A stretch of DNA of 64,000 bases from Rhynchopus euleeides (GCA_963210315.1 OY723294.1:1984001-2048000), one strand, 5' to 3'; positions 17,717 to 27,737 are shown, counted from the first letter of the stretch. Made by a program: numbers and translations. The notes: generated by a model from the letters alone, not told the origin.

Positions 17717-18055
17717 ATGGCACCGCAGCTGATCTTCGCAGGTGCTGCGGCTGTGGCCGGGCTGTACTTTGCGCGTGTGGGCCTGCGTGTGGTGCAGCGC
17801 ATGGGTAACGCGCCTGTCGGGACTAACTATGCCAAGGGCGATGCAAAGGAGTTCCTGAACTACGTCGGGCCGTTCGACGAGACGGTGACGCCCGGCGAGG
17901 CGCGCCTGATCCTGGGGGTGACGGACGGGGCATCGAGGGAGGAGATCAAGCGCACACACCGCGCGCTCATCATGCGCAACCACGCGGACCAGGGGGGGTC
18001 CCCCTTCATCGCACGCAAGATCAACGAGTCGCGGGATGCGTTGATGCGCAAATAG
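17717..18055 (+). CDS. Pam18/Tim14-like mitochondrial J-domain protein with HAD in place of HPD
   Basis: Predicted 112-residue protein with the Pam18 (Tim14) layout: one N-terminal membrane segment (residues ~3-20, LIFAGAAAVAGLYFARVGL) and a C-terminal J domain (50-112). ETVTPGEARLILGV, EIKRTHRALIMRNH and GGSPFIARKINESRDAL match Pam18 closely. In most eukaryotes Pam18 sits in the inner-membrane import motor and stimulates mitochondrial Hsp70 through its HPD tripeptide. Here that tripeptide is HAD (residues 89-91, 17981-17989: CAC GCG GAC), which should abolish Hsp70 stimulation. Pam16 also lacks HPD, but its hallmark sequence differs and the length and TM-plus-J order here fit Pam18. Trypanosome Pam18 and Pam16 are reported to have inactive J domains and to act in mitochondrial DNA maintenance. 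The start is at the ATG at 17717. Confidence 0.88.
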   Translation: MAPQLIFAGAAAVAGLYFARVGLRVVQRMGNAPVGTNYAKGDAKEFLNYVGPFDETVTPGEARLILGVTDGASREEIKRTHRALIMRNHADQGGSPFIARKINESRDALMRK

Positions 18056-18788
18056 GCTCCAGTACATAGGCAGCAGGACCCCATCCGCCCTGCCCATGTG
18101 GGGAGGCGCAGTAGGGGCGCAGCACGACGCACGAGTCACCAGGGGGCAGTTGCTGCTGCCCCCTCCCCCCCTGGCAGACGGCAGCAATCCCTAACATCGG
18201 CACTATGCCAATAAGCGGTGCCTTGTGGAGCGGCGTCTCGTGCCTTTTGGCTGGTGTGCGTGTTTTTGGTCCCGCTGCTCACCTCCCCACACACACGCCC
18301 GCCCCCCTGCCTGCCTCTGCCGGGTTCTTGCCCCCCTGGCAGCCCTCCCTCTACAGTGGGCTAGCCACTCGGTTTCCAGTGCCCTAGCTTCGACCGACTG
18401 AAAAACGATCATCCCGAAGGGTGGGTGTGTGTTGCTGGCCCCCGGCAGCAATGTGCTGCTGCCACAATGTCCCTGCTGCTGCGGCCATTCTCTATGTGTG
18501 ATTTTGTTCCGTTAAAAGCTGTTGTTGTCTGTCAATTGACTCAAAAAAAGGATTGTGATATTATTGAACCCCGCATCGGGTTTCGACCTGAGCGCAGGCT
18601 GGAGTTAGGCGGCGAATGTGGCACATCAGGTGGATTCATGACGCGCACCACTGTAGGAAGGGGACCCCCACAGCCCTGCCCCTCCTGTGTGTCTACTACT
18701 CGAGCTATCTCGCAGTCGCATGTGGTGGAAGCGTCAACGCAGCAAGAAGACCGCCTCCCTTTGCTTGGACCTTGCCCCCCCCCCCCTA
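18056..18788. other. Intergenic, no gene recognised
   Basis: C/T-rich sequence follows the Pam18-like gene. I see no ORF with a recognisable domain and no RNA gene. It ends in a C-run directly before the TA that bounds the element at 18789. Confidence 0.45.
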
Positions 18789-19378
18789 GGGCAGTGCTTG
18801 CAGAATACGCGTATTCTTCGAAAAACCCAAAATCTGCATACGTGCATACGTATGAATACGCATACGGCTCGAATACGCATACGGCTGGCAGGTCACCGGT
18901 GGAGGAGAGTGGGCCCGGTGCCTGTGCACGTCCTGTCGTCCTGTGGTTCTCAGTGCGCAGTGGACCCACGTACGTTGTTTCGGCCCCTGGGTACCTTGGG
19001 TCGGGGAAAGCCCATAAGTATGGGCCGGGCCCGACGGCCCATTTGGCTCCTGTACCAAGGTACTTGGTACATGTACCTGGGCCCGGATGGACCCAAAATC
19101 TGGTTTTCCCCCAACGGCCAAATCTGGCTCTCTGGGTGCGCATATGTCCCAAAAATGTGTTTCCGGGCATTTTTGGGCACAGTAGCGACGTTGTTCGTGT
19201 CAGAACAGCAGGAGGCACAGTGGGCAGGCACCAAAGAGTGGCATGTGTGGGGGAAGCCCTGCCTGGCAGCGTACAGTGCAAAAGTATTAACAGACGTATG
19301 CAGGCGTTTTTTCGAAATCTGCATACGTGCATACGTATGAATACGCATACGTATGCCCGTATTCGGCGAGCACTGCCC
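18789..19378. mobile_element. TA-flanked inverted-repeat element (GGGCAGTG ends), copy 1
   Basis: The left end is GGGCAGTGCTTGCAGAATAC and the right end, reverse-complemented, is GGGCAGTGCTCGCCGAATAC, with TA on each side (18787-18788, 19379-19380). Inside each end are ATACG-rich stretches containing CTGCATACGTGCATACGTAT. There is no transposase ORF. The layout is that of a non-autonomous TA-target (Tc1/mariner-like by target site) element. It directly abuts the foldback element that begins at 19381, sharing its TA. Confidence 0.8.
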
Positions 19379-19380
19379 TA

Positions 19381-20528
19381 GGGGGGGTCAAATGCCCCCC
19401 CTTTTACGTGGATAAACACGATTTTTCAAAAAACCGGCGCAGAGGCCCCAAAGCCCCCGTAAACCCTCCAAACCCCCCCAGATCGGTCCGGAAACCCATC
19501 GAACCCCACTTTTCCACCATTCCGGGCACCTCAGGTGCCCGAATTGGGGTACCTAAATTTTGTGCCACCGTTTGGTACCGTACAGTGCCACTGTGTGGGA
19601 GGTTGGAAAAGAAAATGCCCCAACACACCACATCTGAGGGTTGCAATGCATGTTGCTTGCCAACCACGTCATCCGGTGGGTGTCAGGCGCTATGTAGGTG
19701 GCATCAGCCAGGTCTTCGATGTGTTCTGGCTTGTATATGTACCTCCCTGTCTGCGGCACAGGCACTGCCTTTGTCCCCCACACCAGCCACAGAGAGCGTA
19801 TTGTACTCGGTCCACGGTTGCTGATTCATTGTGATGCGTTGTATCCTCGAGTGAACGTCACACACTAGTGGCACCACCACCCGCCATCCGAGAGCTGTAT
19901 TGACTTTGCGCGCTTCCGTTGCATTCACCTCGCCACGCATATTGCACTGTTCAGTATCAGTGCTCTTGGGCCAGGCAAAGTAGACCGCAGCAACTACCAA
20001 TTCTGCACAATGGGTACCACGACAGCGCACTTCGTGTGTTCCCGGAATGTACAGCTCGTGTTGCAACAGTCGTTGTCAACACATCCCGGTTGTGGAGCAC
20101 TGCTGCACAGGAATCACACGACCATCTGGACTTGTTCCGTACCTACAGGCAGCCTCCCGGTGCATGGTGACAGGGAGGTACATATACAAGCCAGAACACA
20201 TCGAAGACCTGGCTGATGCCACCTACATAGCGCCTGACACCCACCGGATGACGTGGTTGGCAAGCAACATGCATTGCAACCCTCAGATGTGGTGTGTTGG
20301 GGCATTTTCTTTTCCAACCTCCCACACAGTGGCACTGTACGGTACCAAACGGTGGCACAAAATTTAGGTACCCCAATTCGGGCACCTGAGGTGCCCGGAA
20401 TGGTGGAAAAGTGGGGTTCGATGGGTTTCCGGACCGATCTGGGGGGGTTTGGAGGGTTTACGGGGGCTTTGGGGCCTCTGTGCCGGTTTTTTGAAAAATC
20501 GTGTTTGTCACCCCCATTTGACCCCCCC
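19381..20528. mobile_element. Long foldback element (TAGGGGGGTCA ends), copy 1
   Basis: Arms 19381-19751 and 20169-20528 are near-perfect inverted repeats of about 360-370 bases around a ~417-base unique core. Outer ends read GGGGGGGTCAAATG and its complement, and TA lies on each side (19379-19380, 20529-20530). No protein is recognised in the core. Same end motif as 25604-25714, 27738-29267 and 30087-31238. Confidence 0.88.
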
Positions 20529-20648
20529 TACCCCCCCCCCCCCCCTCTCCGTCACCCCAAGGCGGCACATACATCACACCACCACCAGCAGAGGAGTGCC
20601 GCAGCCCTGCCACCGATGCTGGGGCTGCTGTGCGGCTGGGCTCGCTAG

Positions 20649-22889
20649 ATGGGTTGCTGCGAGAGCAAGAGCGACGGCCCTCCGAAGCGCAGGGCCGCAG
20701 CGTCCAGCCGCCCGAGCAAGGCGCAGGAGAGCGAGCGGGGGACTGTCACAGCCAGCGCGCGTGATGCCGACGAGGATGTTGCCCTGCCCGAGTGGGTGGC
20801 GGCGCCTGTCGAGGACGTCTCGGATGCTAATGTGGAGGACGGCGACATGGCAGAGGTGCACGGCGAGGTGTTCCTCGTGTCGCACGCAGGGCGTGTCGTC
20901 GAGCTGGTGACACACGCCCGCGGGAAGCAGGACGACGGTGGCGTCAGCCTGCTCAGCACCGCCATGCTGGTCAGCAACTCGCCCTACTGGGCACCCCTGA
21001 GCGACGTGCTGCGCCACTACTCCAGCGCCGTGCTGCCGCACACCCACGCGCTGGTGTTCCTCCCCCCGAAGGAGGTCACCGTCACATGTGTGGACCCGCC
21101 CTCCTCGCGCACCTACACGCTGACACCCTTCCGCCCGGTGAAGCCGTCGCGCCTGCTGCGCGACTTCCACATCCCGAAGAAGGGGCGGCACAAGCTCGTC
21201 AGCTCCGAGAGGGGCCGCGTGGTGGTGCCCAGCGAAGAGCTGCAGGTGCGGAAGGCGGGCTCGCTTCTGATATCCTACAACGCTGTGCGCGACAAGGAGC
21301 ACGTGCACCTGGTGTCGTGGCACGACAGGGTGACGGTGCAGCTGCTCGGTGACGGGGAGCGGTCCGACATCGTGCTGGCTGTGCCGGAGGGGGGCGATGT
21401 GGAGGCAGCGTTCCGCGAGCAGGTGGCAGGGCCCTGTGTGCCCTTCGAGCTGGCGGAGGCGGACGGGCGGTATGAGGCACGCCTGAAGGAGAAGACGGTC
21501 ACCATCATCGACCCTGACACCGACGAGGAGCGTAGCGTCACGCTCACCCCAACGAGCAAGGTGCTCGCATGGGCAGAGCAGCTGGCAGCCACACCTGCTG
21601 CCCTGCACACCAGGAAGACGCCTGATGGCGAGCCGCCGACCCCCCTCGCCTACAACTGCGTGTCGGACAACGAGACGTACTACGCGGTGAAAAAGAAGAA
21701 CGTCACATACGTCAACGATGTCCCCTTTGCGCACAACACACGCAACGAGCTGATGCAGAGCATCTCTGCTGTGTTCGACGTGCACGTCAGCAACATGGTG
21801 CTGGAGGGTGCGGACGGGCGTGCCACGCTGCGTGTCGAGAAGCTCTCTGTCACAGGCGATCCGAGGGAACGCGGCCGCTCCCCTGCCGGCGACACCGTGA
21901 AGGTCAGCGCCTTCACCAAGGCAGAGGTCGCCGCTGCGGTAGGCATCCCCGAGGCGGCCTTCTGGCTGAAGCAGACAGGCAAGCGGCGCGACTCCGCCAC
22001 CGGCAACGCCGGGTCAATGGTGCTGGTGCCCCTGGCACTCTCGGTGGCGGTTGTCATGGGCGACGTGTCGAAGGACGGCACCACAGAGATCCACGCAGGC
22101 TCCCCCCACAGGGGCAACGTGCGCAAGGCTGTCGAGTCGGCAGGCGCCATGCCCCTGGCACACATCGAATCCTCAGAGTTCTCTGTGTCGTACGGCGGCA
22201 CCGACATGACAGACGTGACGTGGTTCGCCGTGGCCTCCATGCAGGCACAGCACGGCTTCAAGGTGCTGAAGGTGTGCGTCCTCCCCAAGACCGTGGAGGT
22301 GCACGTGCCGGGGAGGCCTGCTGTGCAGCTCGACATCTTCTACGGCGAGTCGGAGCAGCGCACCTTCCGCAGGCTGGTGGAGGTGGCTGGCCTGCAGGGG
22401 CTGTGCCGCGACCTGCAGGTCCCGCTGGAGGAGGTCAGCACCGACCAGCCCCTGCTGCACCAGACACTGCCTGCGCGTGGGGGCCGCATCGACGTGGCGC
22501 TGCCTGTGAAGCGTGTCGTGCTGCAGAGCCACGAGACTGCCACCCACTGCGCAGCCCTGCACCCCCATTGGGCAGCGCAAGACGTGGCTTCACGCCTCCA
22601 GTGCCAGCCGAAGGCTTTCTCCGACGTGCCTCCCGGTGCCCACCTGACGTATCATGTCGACAAGCACATCCAGGTGGAGGTGGTGCTTGCGCCCGACGTT
22701 GTCGACACCGCGTCTGTGGTGGTGCGGCACGGCGAGTCGCTGCCGGAGGTGGTCAAAGAGATGTACGACGTGGGGAGCGTGAAGTGCACCCTCAAGTCCC
22801 GCGGGGGCGATGCGTGCACCTCGGCTGACCTGCAGTACAGCGCACTGCAGGTTGCTTCCATTTACACCGTCACTGTGCAGTGGGGTTGA
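20649..22889 (+). CDS. Protein with MGCC acylation-type N terminus, function unknown
   Basis: Predicted 746-residue protein of unknown family. It begins MGCCESKSDGPPKRR: Gly2 is a good N-myristoylation site and Cys3/Cys4 are likely palmitoylated, with basic residues next, so the protein is probably held on the inner face of a membrane. The remainder is soluble, beta-rich and without membrane segments. It may consist of several related ~100-residue segments (for example VTCVDPPSSRTYTLTPFRP and VTIIDPDTDEERSVTLTP share a pattern), suggesting internal duplication. No catalytic motif is evident. The ATG directly follows CTAG, an acceptor-like AG, giving a very short leader if splicing occurs there. 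Confidence is high that it is a gene and low for function. Confidence 0.82.
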   Translation: MGCCESKSDGPPKRRAAASSRPSKAQESERGTVTASARDADEDVALPEWVAAPVEDVSDANVEDGDMAEVHGEVFLVSHAGRVVELVTHARGKQDDGGVSLLSTAMLVSNSPYWAPLSDVLRHYSSAVLPHTHALVFLPPKEVTVTCVDPPSSRTYTLTPFRPVKPSRLLRDFHIPKKGRHKLVSSERGRVVVPSEELQVRKAGSLLISYNAVRDKEHVHLVSWHDRVTVQLLGDGERSDIVLAVPEGGDVEAAFREQVAGPCVPFELAEADGRYEARLKEKTVTIIDPDTDEERSVTLTPTSKVLAWAEQLAATPAALHTRKTPDGEPPTPLAYNCVSDNETYYAVKKKNVTYVNDVPFAHNTRNELMQSISAVFDVHVSNMVLEGADGRATLRVEKLSVTGDPRERGRSPAGDTVKVSAFTKAEVAAAVGIPEAAFWLKQTGKRRDSATGNAGSMVLVPLALSVAVVMGDVSKDGTTEIHAGSPHRGNVRKAVESAGAMPLAHIESSEFSVSYGGTDMTDVTWFAVASMQAQHGFKVLKVCVLPKTVEVHVPGRPAVQLDIFYGESEQRTFRRLVEVAGLQGLCRDLQVPLEEVSTDQPLLHQTLPARGGRIDVALPVKRVVLQSHETATHCAALHPHWAAQDVASRLQCQPKAFSDVPPGAHLTYHVDKHIQVEVVLAPDVVDTASVVVRHGESLPEVVKEMYDVGSVKCTLKSRGGDACTSADLQYSALQVASIYTVTVQWG

Positions 22890-23721
22890 GGGTGCTGGGG
22901 CACGGGAGGAGGGCGAGCGGGTGTGGGGTGGTTGGGCGGGCGTGCCCCTCTCTGTTTCCCTCCTTCTTATCTGTTGAGGCGCGTTGCTTCCTGCAGTGCC
23001 GTGCAGGGTGGGTAGTGTGGGGTGGGCGCGGCTGAGTGAGTCTCCACACCAGCGACTTTCACTTCCCGCTTGCAAAAAACAAGGTGATGTGGCACCTGTG
23101 CGTGCTAAGTAGTTTCAGCTATCGGCTAGCCCTGTTTGTGTAGATGTGTTGTGGTGCATTCTAGAGGCCTCTCGAGGGGAACCCCGCCTGGACCGTTGTG
23201 AGGGTATGAAGGTTGACACAGAGTGAAATGCCTCGATGTCTTCTTCGCCCGCCTTTCCAAATCTTAAGTGCACAGCCTTGTCAAGCAGCAGGTGTTGGGC
23301 TTCCGATGGCTTTCACTGTTGCCTGCCCTCCTCCTGTCAAGCCTCTCAGGATCTTGTGCCGCACACAGCACCCGTCCCCTGTGGGTGTGCTGCTGTGCGG
23401 CCCTCGGGGTGGGTGGGGGATTGCTGGCACGGAGGGGAGGGTAGCCGGAGGACGGCACACCACCGCAGAAGAAGGTCGGAACGAAACGAGACGTCATTAA
23501 GAATAGTCCACGTGGTGGATGATGCAGCACGTTCTAAGAGGAAGGTTGCCGTGGCCAGTCCCTCTTCGGCTGGTCTCCACTGCATCGACACACCAATGAT
23601 CTGCGCATGGTCTACCCACTGAACACATACGTCGCCACACACACACGCCAAACGCCATTATCCATATAACTTCACACTGCCCGCACCCGCACAGGCCGAC
23701 CCACTGCCTGACCCAGGCACC
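22890..23721. other. Intergenic, no gene recognised
   Basis: About 830 bases between the acylated protein and the first transporter. Short overlapping ORFs lack domains. C/A-rich sequence ending in CCCAGGCACC precedes the transporter ATG and could supply a splice acceptor. Confidence 0.45.
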
Positions 23722-25059
23722 ATGGAGGGCCACACACAAGAGCACGAGAGGCTGACGGGTGAGCTGATGGAGATGCACCCCGTCATGGAGGACGCTGACG
23801 ACCGTGCCTCTGGCAGCCCTGCTGGCAGCGAGGAGGTCAGGTCACCGGAGAGCAGCGTGCCTGTCAGCGGCAGCGGCTACCGCGACACGACACGCCTGGC
23901 GGAGCCGGAGGAGGAGGACGGGTCGGTGTGGGGGCGGATGCACCGCTTCTCGCGGTCGGAGAAAGGGGCCCTGATGCTGGTGGCCCTCAGCGGCCTGCTG
24001 AACAGCATCCAGAGCGTGGCTGTGAAGTTTGCCAAGAGCGAAGGCGTGCCGGGGATCCAGATGGTCTTCACGCGGGCAGTGCTGCAGCTCTTCTTCATCG
24101 TGGGGTGGCTGCTGCACAACGGCGACGAGTTCCTCGGCCCGAAGCACCTCCGCAAGGCCCTGCTGGCGCGCGGCATCACCGGGGGCCTGGGCTTCGTCTG
24201 CCTCTTCCACTCCGTCGCCACGCTGCCCATCGGGGACGCGACGACGCTCTACTCGCTGCACCCCATCTTCACGGTGCTGATCGCGTTTGTCTTCCTCCGC
24301 GAGCCCGTCACCATCAGCGTGGGGGTCGCCGTGCTGGCAAGCATTGCAGGCATGATCTTCATCGCACACCCCACATTCGTCTTCGGGGAGCAGGACCTGC
24401 AAAACGCCACCCAGGGCCCGGAGACGCAGGGCACGGGGGTGGCGTGGCTGGACAACCGGGCGACGGGCATCGGGGCAGCCCTGCTGACGGCAGTGCTCGC
24501 AGGCGCCGTGATGGTGCTGATCCGCCACGCGAAGAGCGCAAGCACCGCACAGCAGCTGCTGCCGTGGTGTGTCACCTCCATCGCAGCGTCGGGCATCCTG
24601 GGCTCCACCGTGCAGCCCTTCGTGCTGCCCGCCACCTCCGCCATCGCACCCGCCGTGGTCTGCGTCGTCGTCGGCATCGCGGGGCACGTCGTGATGACTC
24701 TGGGTGCGCGCTTCTGCCCGGCAGGCAGTGCCTCCCTCATGCGCTCCACCGAGATCCTCTGGAGCTACATGTGGCAGGTGGTAGTGTTCGGCGAGCAGCC
24801 AGAACCTCTCACCTACCTGGGTGTGGGGCTGGATGTGGCGGCGCTGCTGCTTGTGGGTGTGGAGACGCGCATGAAGGTGAAGCGGGCAGCCGCTGCGGCG
24901 CAGGCGGCTTTGCAGGGCACAGGCGTGCAGGGCGATGCCGAGAGCATCACATACACACTCGGCAATGAGACCATGCGCACGTCACCCGTCCCCTCGGAGC
25001 ACACAGCATGTGAGTTCGTGCAGACCCGCGATGACACGCTCTCCCCCATCCCACTGTAG
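23722..25059 (+). CDS. EamA/DMT-family membrane transporter (SLC35G-like), copy 1
   Basis: Predicted 445-residue multi-pass membrane protein of the drug/metabolite transporter superfamily. A ~75-residue acidic cytosolic N terminus precedes about ten membrane segments arranged as two EamA repeats. Characteristic features are LNSIQSVAVKFAKSEGVPG (first helix and loop), LPIGDATTLYSLHPIFTVL, ITISV-type helix with FIAHPTFVF, and in the second half AGSASLMRSTEILWSYMWQ and LTYLGVGLDVAALLLVG. A cytosolic tail of ~55 residues ends the protein. Substrate is unknown. The paralogue at 33116-34309 shares the core but not the tails. The long acidic N terminus and C-terminal tail are absent from the shorter copy. 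Confidence 0.9.
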   Translation: MEGHTQEHERLTGELMEMHPVMEDADDRASGSPAGSEEVRSPESSVPVSGSGYRDTTRLAEPEEEDGSVWGRMHRFSRSEKGALMLVALSGLLNSIQSVAVKFAKSEGVPGIQMVFTRAVLQLFFIVGWLLHNGDEFLGPKHLRKALLARGITGGLGFVCLFHSVATLPIGDATTLYSLHPIFTVLIAFVFLREPVTISVGVAVLASIAGMIFIAHPTFVFGEQDLQNATQGPETQGTGVAWLDNRATGIGAALLTAVLAGAVMVLIRHAKSASTAQQLLPWCVTSIAASGILGSTVQPFVLPATSAIAPAVVCVVVGIAGHVVMTLGARFCPAGSASLMRSTEILWSYMWQVVVFGEQPEPLTYLGVGLDVAALLLVGVETRMKVKRAAAAAQAALQGTGVQGDAESITYTLGNETMRTSPVPSEHTACEFVQTRDDTLSPIPL

Positions 25060-25603
25060 GGGGTGGTGATGTCCTTCTCTTGCACCGTTTCTCTCCACGA
25101 CAACAGCAGCACCAAACCTTGACTGAAGTCTTTTCACTGTCGGTGTTGGGGGTGGAGGTGCGCCGGGTAAGCCTAATGTGCTGCGCCGAGACTCGCGCCC
25201 CACCCGCCTACACCGACCCCCCCCCCCCCCCCCAGGGTCCTGACTCCTGTATCTTACTTTCTTCGACAACCGCTACCCACCCACCCCATCTAGCTGAACA
25301 AAGTCCGCAGTCCCCACTCCTCCGAGATGATCGATAGAAACGCAAGCACACCATCACCAGCCCCGCTCAAACCCTTCCCTTTGTGGTGGTGGGGGGGTGG
25401 GGTGGTGCAATGGTGTCCCTTGTGATGGGGTGCACGGAGGTGTGTCGAGAGCTGGCCTCCTTCCTTCCTGCCCTCACCACCCCCCTCCCCCCTCCTTCCC
25501 ACACGGCACACTCTCTGCCAATGTCGCTCCGTCGTGGTGTGACAGGCGCACACAGCGGGTCTGCTGCATTGTGTGTTGCCTTGTCTACTCTCTGCCTGAA
25601 GTA
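25060..25603. other. Intergenic after transporter 1
   Basis: No gene recognised. It contains long C- and G-runs (25217-25233, 25389-25400). It ends with the first copy of a ~91-bp tandem unit (from 25537), which is interrupted by the element at 25604. Confidence 0.45.
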
Positions 25604-25826
25604 GGGGGGTCTTCGCTGGTCGTTACCCTTCGTCAATCTTGGTCAGTTTTCAGCCAATTCAACAGGAAATGCACCAAAATGCACTTGACGACCACCCCCG
25701 TAGCGAAGACCCCCTAGGGCCAGTTTATGCTGCCCTTGTGGTGTGACAGGCACACAGCGGGTCTGCTGCATTGTGTGTTGTCTTGTCTACTCTCTCTGCC
25801 TGAGTAGGGCCAGTTTATGCTGCTCG
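25537..25826 (+). repeat. Tandem ~91-bp duplication, one copy interrupted by an element
   Basis: Unit 1 starts at 25537 and unit 2 at 25741 (GTGTGACAGG, CGGGTCTGCTGCATTGTGTG, GTCTACTCTCT, then TAGGGCCAGTTTATGCTGC). Unit 1 is split after GAAGTA by 111 bases (25604-25714) and resumes as TAGGGCCAGTTTATGCTGC. Unit 2 is uninterrupted at the same point (TA at 25805-25806). Confidence 0.88.
25604..25714. mobile_element. 111-bp TA-target MITE with paralogous empty site
   Basis: Ends read GGGGGGTCTTCGCT and AGCGAAGACCCCC, flanked by TA (25602-25603 and 25715-25716). The neighbouring tandem unit is an empty site with one TA, so the insertion duplicated TA. A related copy in the opposite orientation lies at 39168-39276; both contain GCACCAAAATGCA- and TTCAACAGGAAATG-like core sequence. 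It has no coding capacity. Confidence 0.9.
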
Positions 25827-27198
25827 GATCTTGCATGCTCTCCCCAGTAGTTGCAGGGTTCCCGAGCCATCGAAGGAGCGAACGAATCGAGAAGGCGTTG
25901 TTTATTAGAGCAGGGCTCGAAGCGCGTTCTGACTGGGGATATGGACATGCTGCAGCACGCTGCTGTTCTGACCAGAGCGAAAAAGCAGAAACCGAGCAAG
26001 GAGATTGAGTTCCTGCTGCTGCTACGGGCTGCTCCCCGCTGAGGCCCCACCCCAAACCCCCCCTCCCGGGGGAGCTTACCTTTGGTGGGTTCAAGGAGGG
26101 CGCTCCCCTCCCGCTGACCCCAGCCCCATTGTGGGGGTGTGGGGCAGGGCGTTGCCTTCCCCTCCGCTGTCTGAGCTTGACCCCTGGGGGGGGGGGGGTG
26201 CAGTGGGGTTCGTTTTCTTCATCGGATGGTGCGGCATTTTAAACGAGGCAGTTGCTAGGAAACTCGGCTAGCTATGTGACTAGGAACAATGGCTGATTTT
26301 TTTGCCTCCCGCCCCCCCCCCCCCCCAGACGAGTCATGTCGGGTGAAGAAAACATCGTTGGAAGGCTTTCTGACCCCATTGTTGTCAGCAGAGCCTTGTT
26401 GTGTCAGTGTTGTAACGCTTAATTCTGTTCGGGCATTCCTGCCCCTATCCCCCCCCACTTTGCGAAGGCATACGCGGTGGCCTTCTTCATCAGTGTTTTG
26501 ACCAGGTTGACCAAGCCAAAATTGACCCGGGGGGTAGCAGCTCTGCTATTGCCCTGAACCTGGTCACGTGACCAGGTCACCAGGCCCTGGTCAAGATAAT
26601 GCCAAACCCTGACCGAGGCCCACCGTGCCCCCACCCACCCAATGCCTGACGCTGTCTTCCCTTTTTGGTTTTTCCTCCACACGATTCGACTCGCCCTCCC
26701 CTCCCCCCACTGCGGACTGCCCCAACGATCATCACCCAAACCCTTAGCACCCACCCTTTGTTCCTACCTCCGGTACCCCGCGCCCCCACACCTCTTGCGT
26801 CGCCCCCTGCCGTGGTGTGGGCCACTGTGTTGCTTGCTTGCTTGCCCCCCTTCTGAAGACCTCTGCATCTAGAGTGAAGGTAGAGAGGGTCGGCTCTTGC
26901 AGACGCTGCTATTTCTCGACACCACACACCATTCGCTACGGGTCTTGCCCCCACCCCCCTCCCCTCCACTTCGGGAGAACTCTTTCTTTCGGCTCTGCCA
27001 GCGGCAGTGATAAACCACATCCCCTAAACCCCCGTTTCACTCGCGGAGTGATGGTATTGCGCGGCGGTGCCCCGCCAGGGAGCTGTCCAGCCCTTAGAAG
27101 GCGGGGAGCCAATTGGGGGGGGGGGGGGGGCGTGTTGTTGGTGTTGTCAAGCGCATCGTGTTGGGTGTGGCAACGTATCGCAACCCCCCCCCCCCCCT
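25827..27198. other. Intergenic, no gene recognised
   Basis: Contains several C- or G-homopolymer runs (26187-26200, 26317-26330, 27117-27130, 27185-27197). A 20-base perfect palindrome ACCTGGTCACGTGACCAGGT lies at 26558-26577, surrounded by more CCTGGTC/GACCAGG motifs. No ORF is convincing. Confidence 0.5.
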
Positions 27199-27286
27199 GT
27201 AGGCAGAGACCCCGATAAGAATCCGACCCCCTGACCCCACCCGACCCCCGACCCCCTCTTATAAAAGACCCCCCCCCCCCCCCCTA

Positions 27287-27735
27287 GGGCAGTGGTGGCT
27301 GCGTACGCGTACGCAGCGTGATTTTCAAAAAGTGCGTACGGCGTACGCGTACGCGTACGCGTACGGCGCTGCGTACGGCAGTCTATGAGCACAGGAGACG
27401 GCCATGGCCGCACACCAAATCCGACAGTCGAACTCAGGTGTACCAGGGGCAGCCTTCGAGCCTTCCAGTCGGAAGTGGTACCTTTTGCAGCATGCTTGCG
27501 GGTGTACTTGCAGGTGTTGCGAGTTATTCGCCACGTGCGCGGCAAGGAACCATCTGTGAAAGGCAAGAGCAAAGGCCAGGGCCCAGCCACCCGCTGGGTG
27601 GCCTACTGTGTGCTGAGAGACCTGGAATACCAGCCGTACGCAAAATCTGCGTACGCGTACGCAGCGCGATTTTCAGAAAGTGCGTACGGCGTACGCGTAC
27701 GCGTACCGTACGGCCGTACGCTGCCACCACTGCCC
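27287..27735. mobile_element. TA-flanked inverted-repeat element (GGGCAGTG ends), copy 2
   Basis: Left end GGGCAGTGGTGGCTGCGTAC; right end reverse-complemented GGGCAGTGGTGGCAGCGTAC; TA at 27285-27286 and 27736-27737. Subterminal CGTACG-rich arrays occur at both ends (27299-27360, 27648-27715) around a ~270-base core. It is the same family as 18789-19378 and, like it, abuts a foldback element at a shared TA. Confidence 0.82.
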
Positions 27736-27737
27736 TA

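Noticed and set aside
20574..21785. 403-codon minus-strand frame
   Set aside because: Overlaps the MGCC protein gene and has no recognisable domain.
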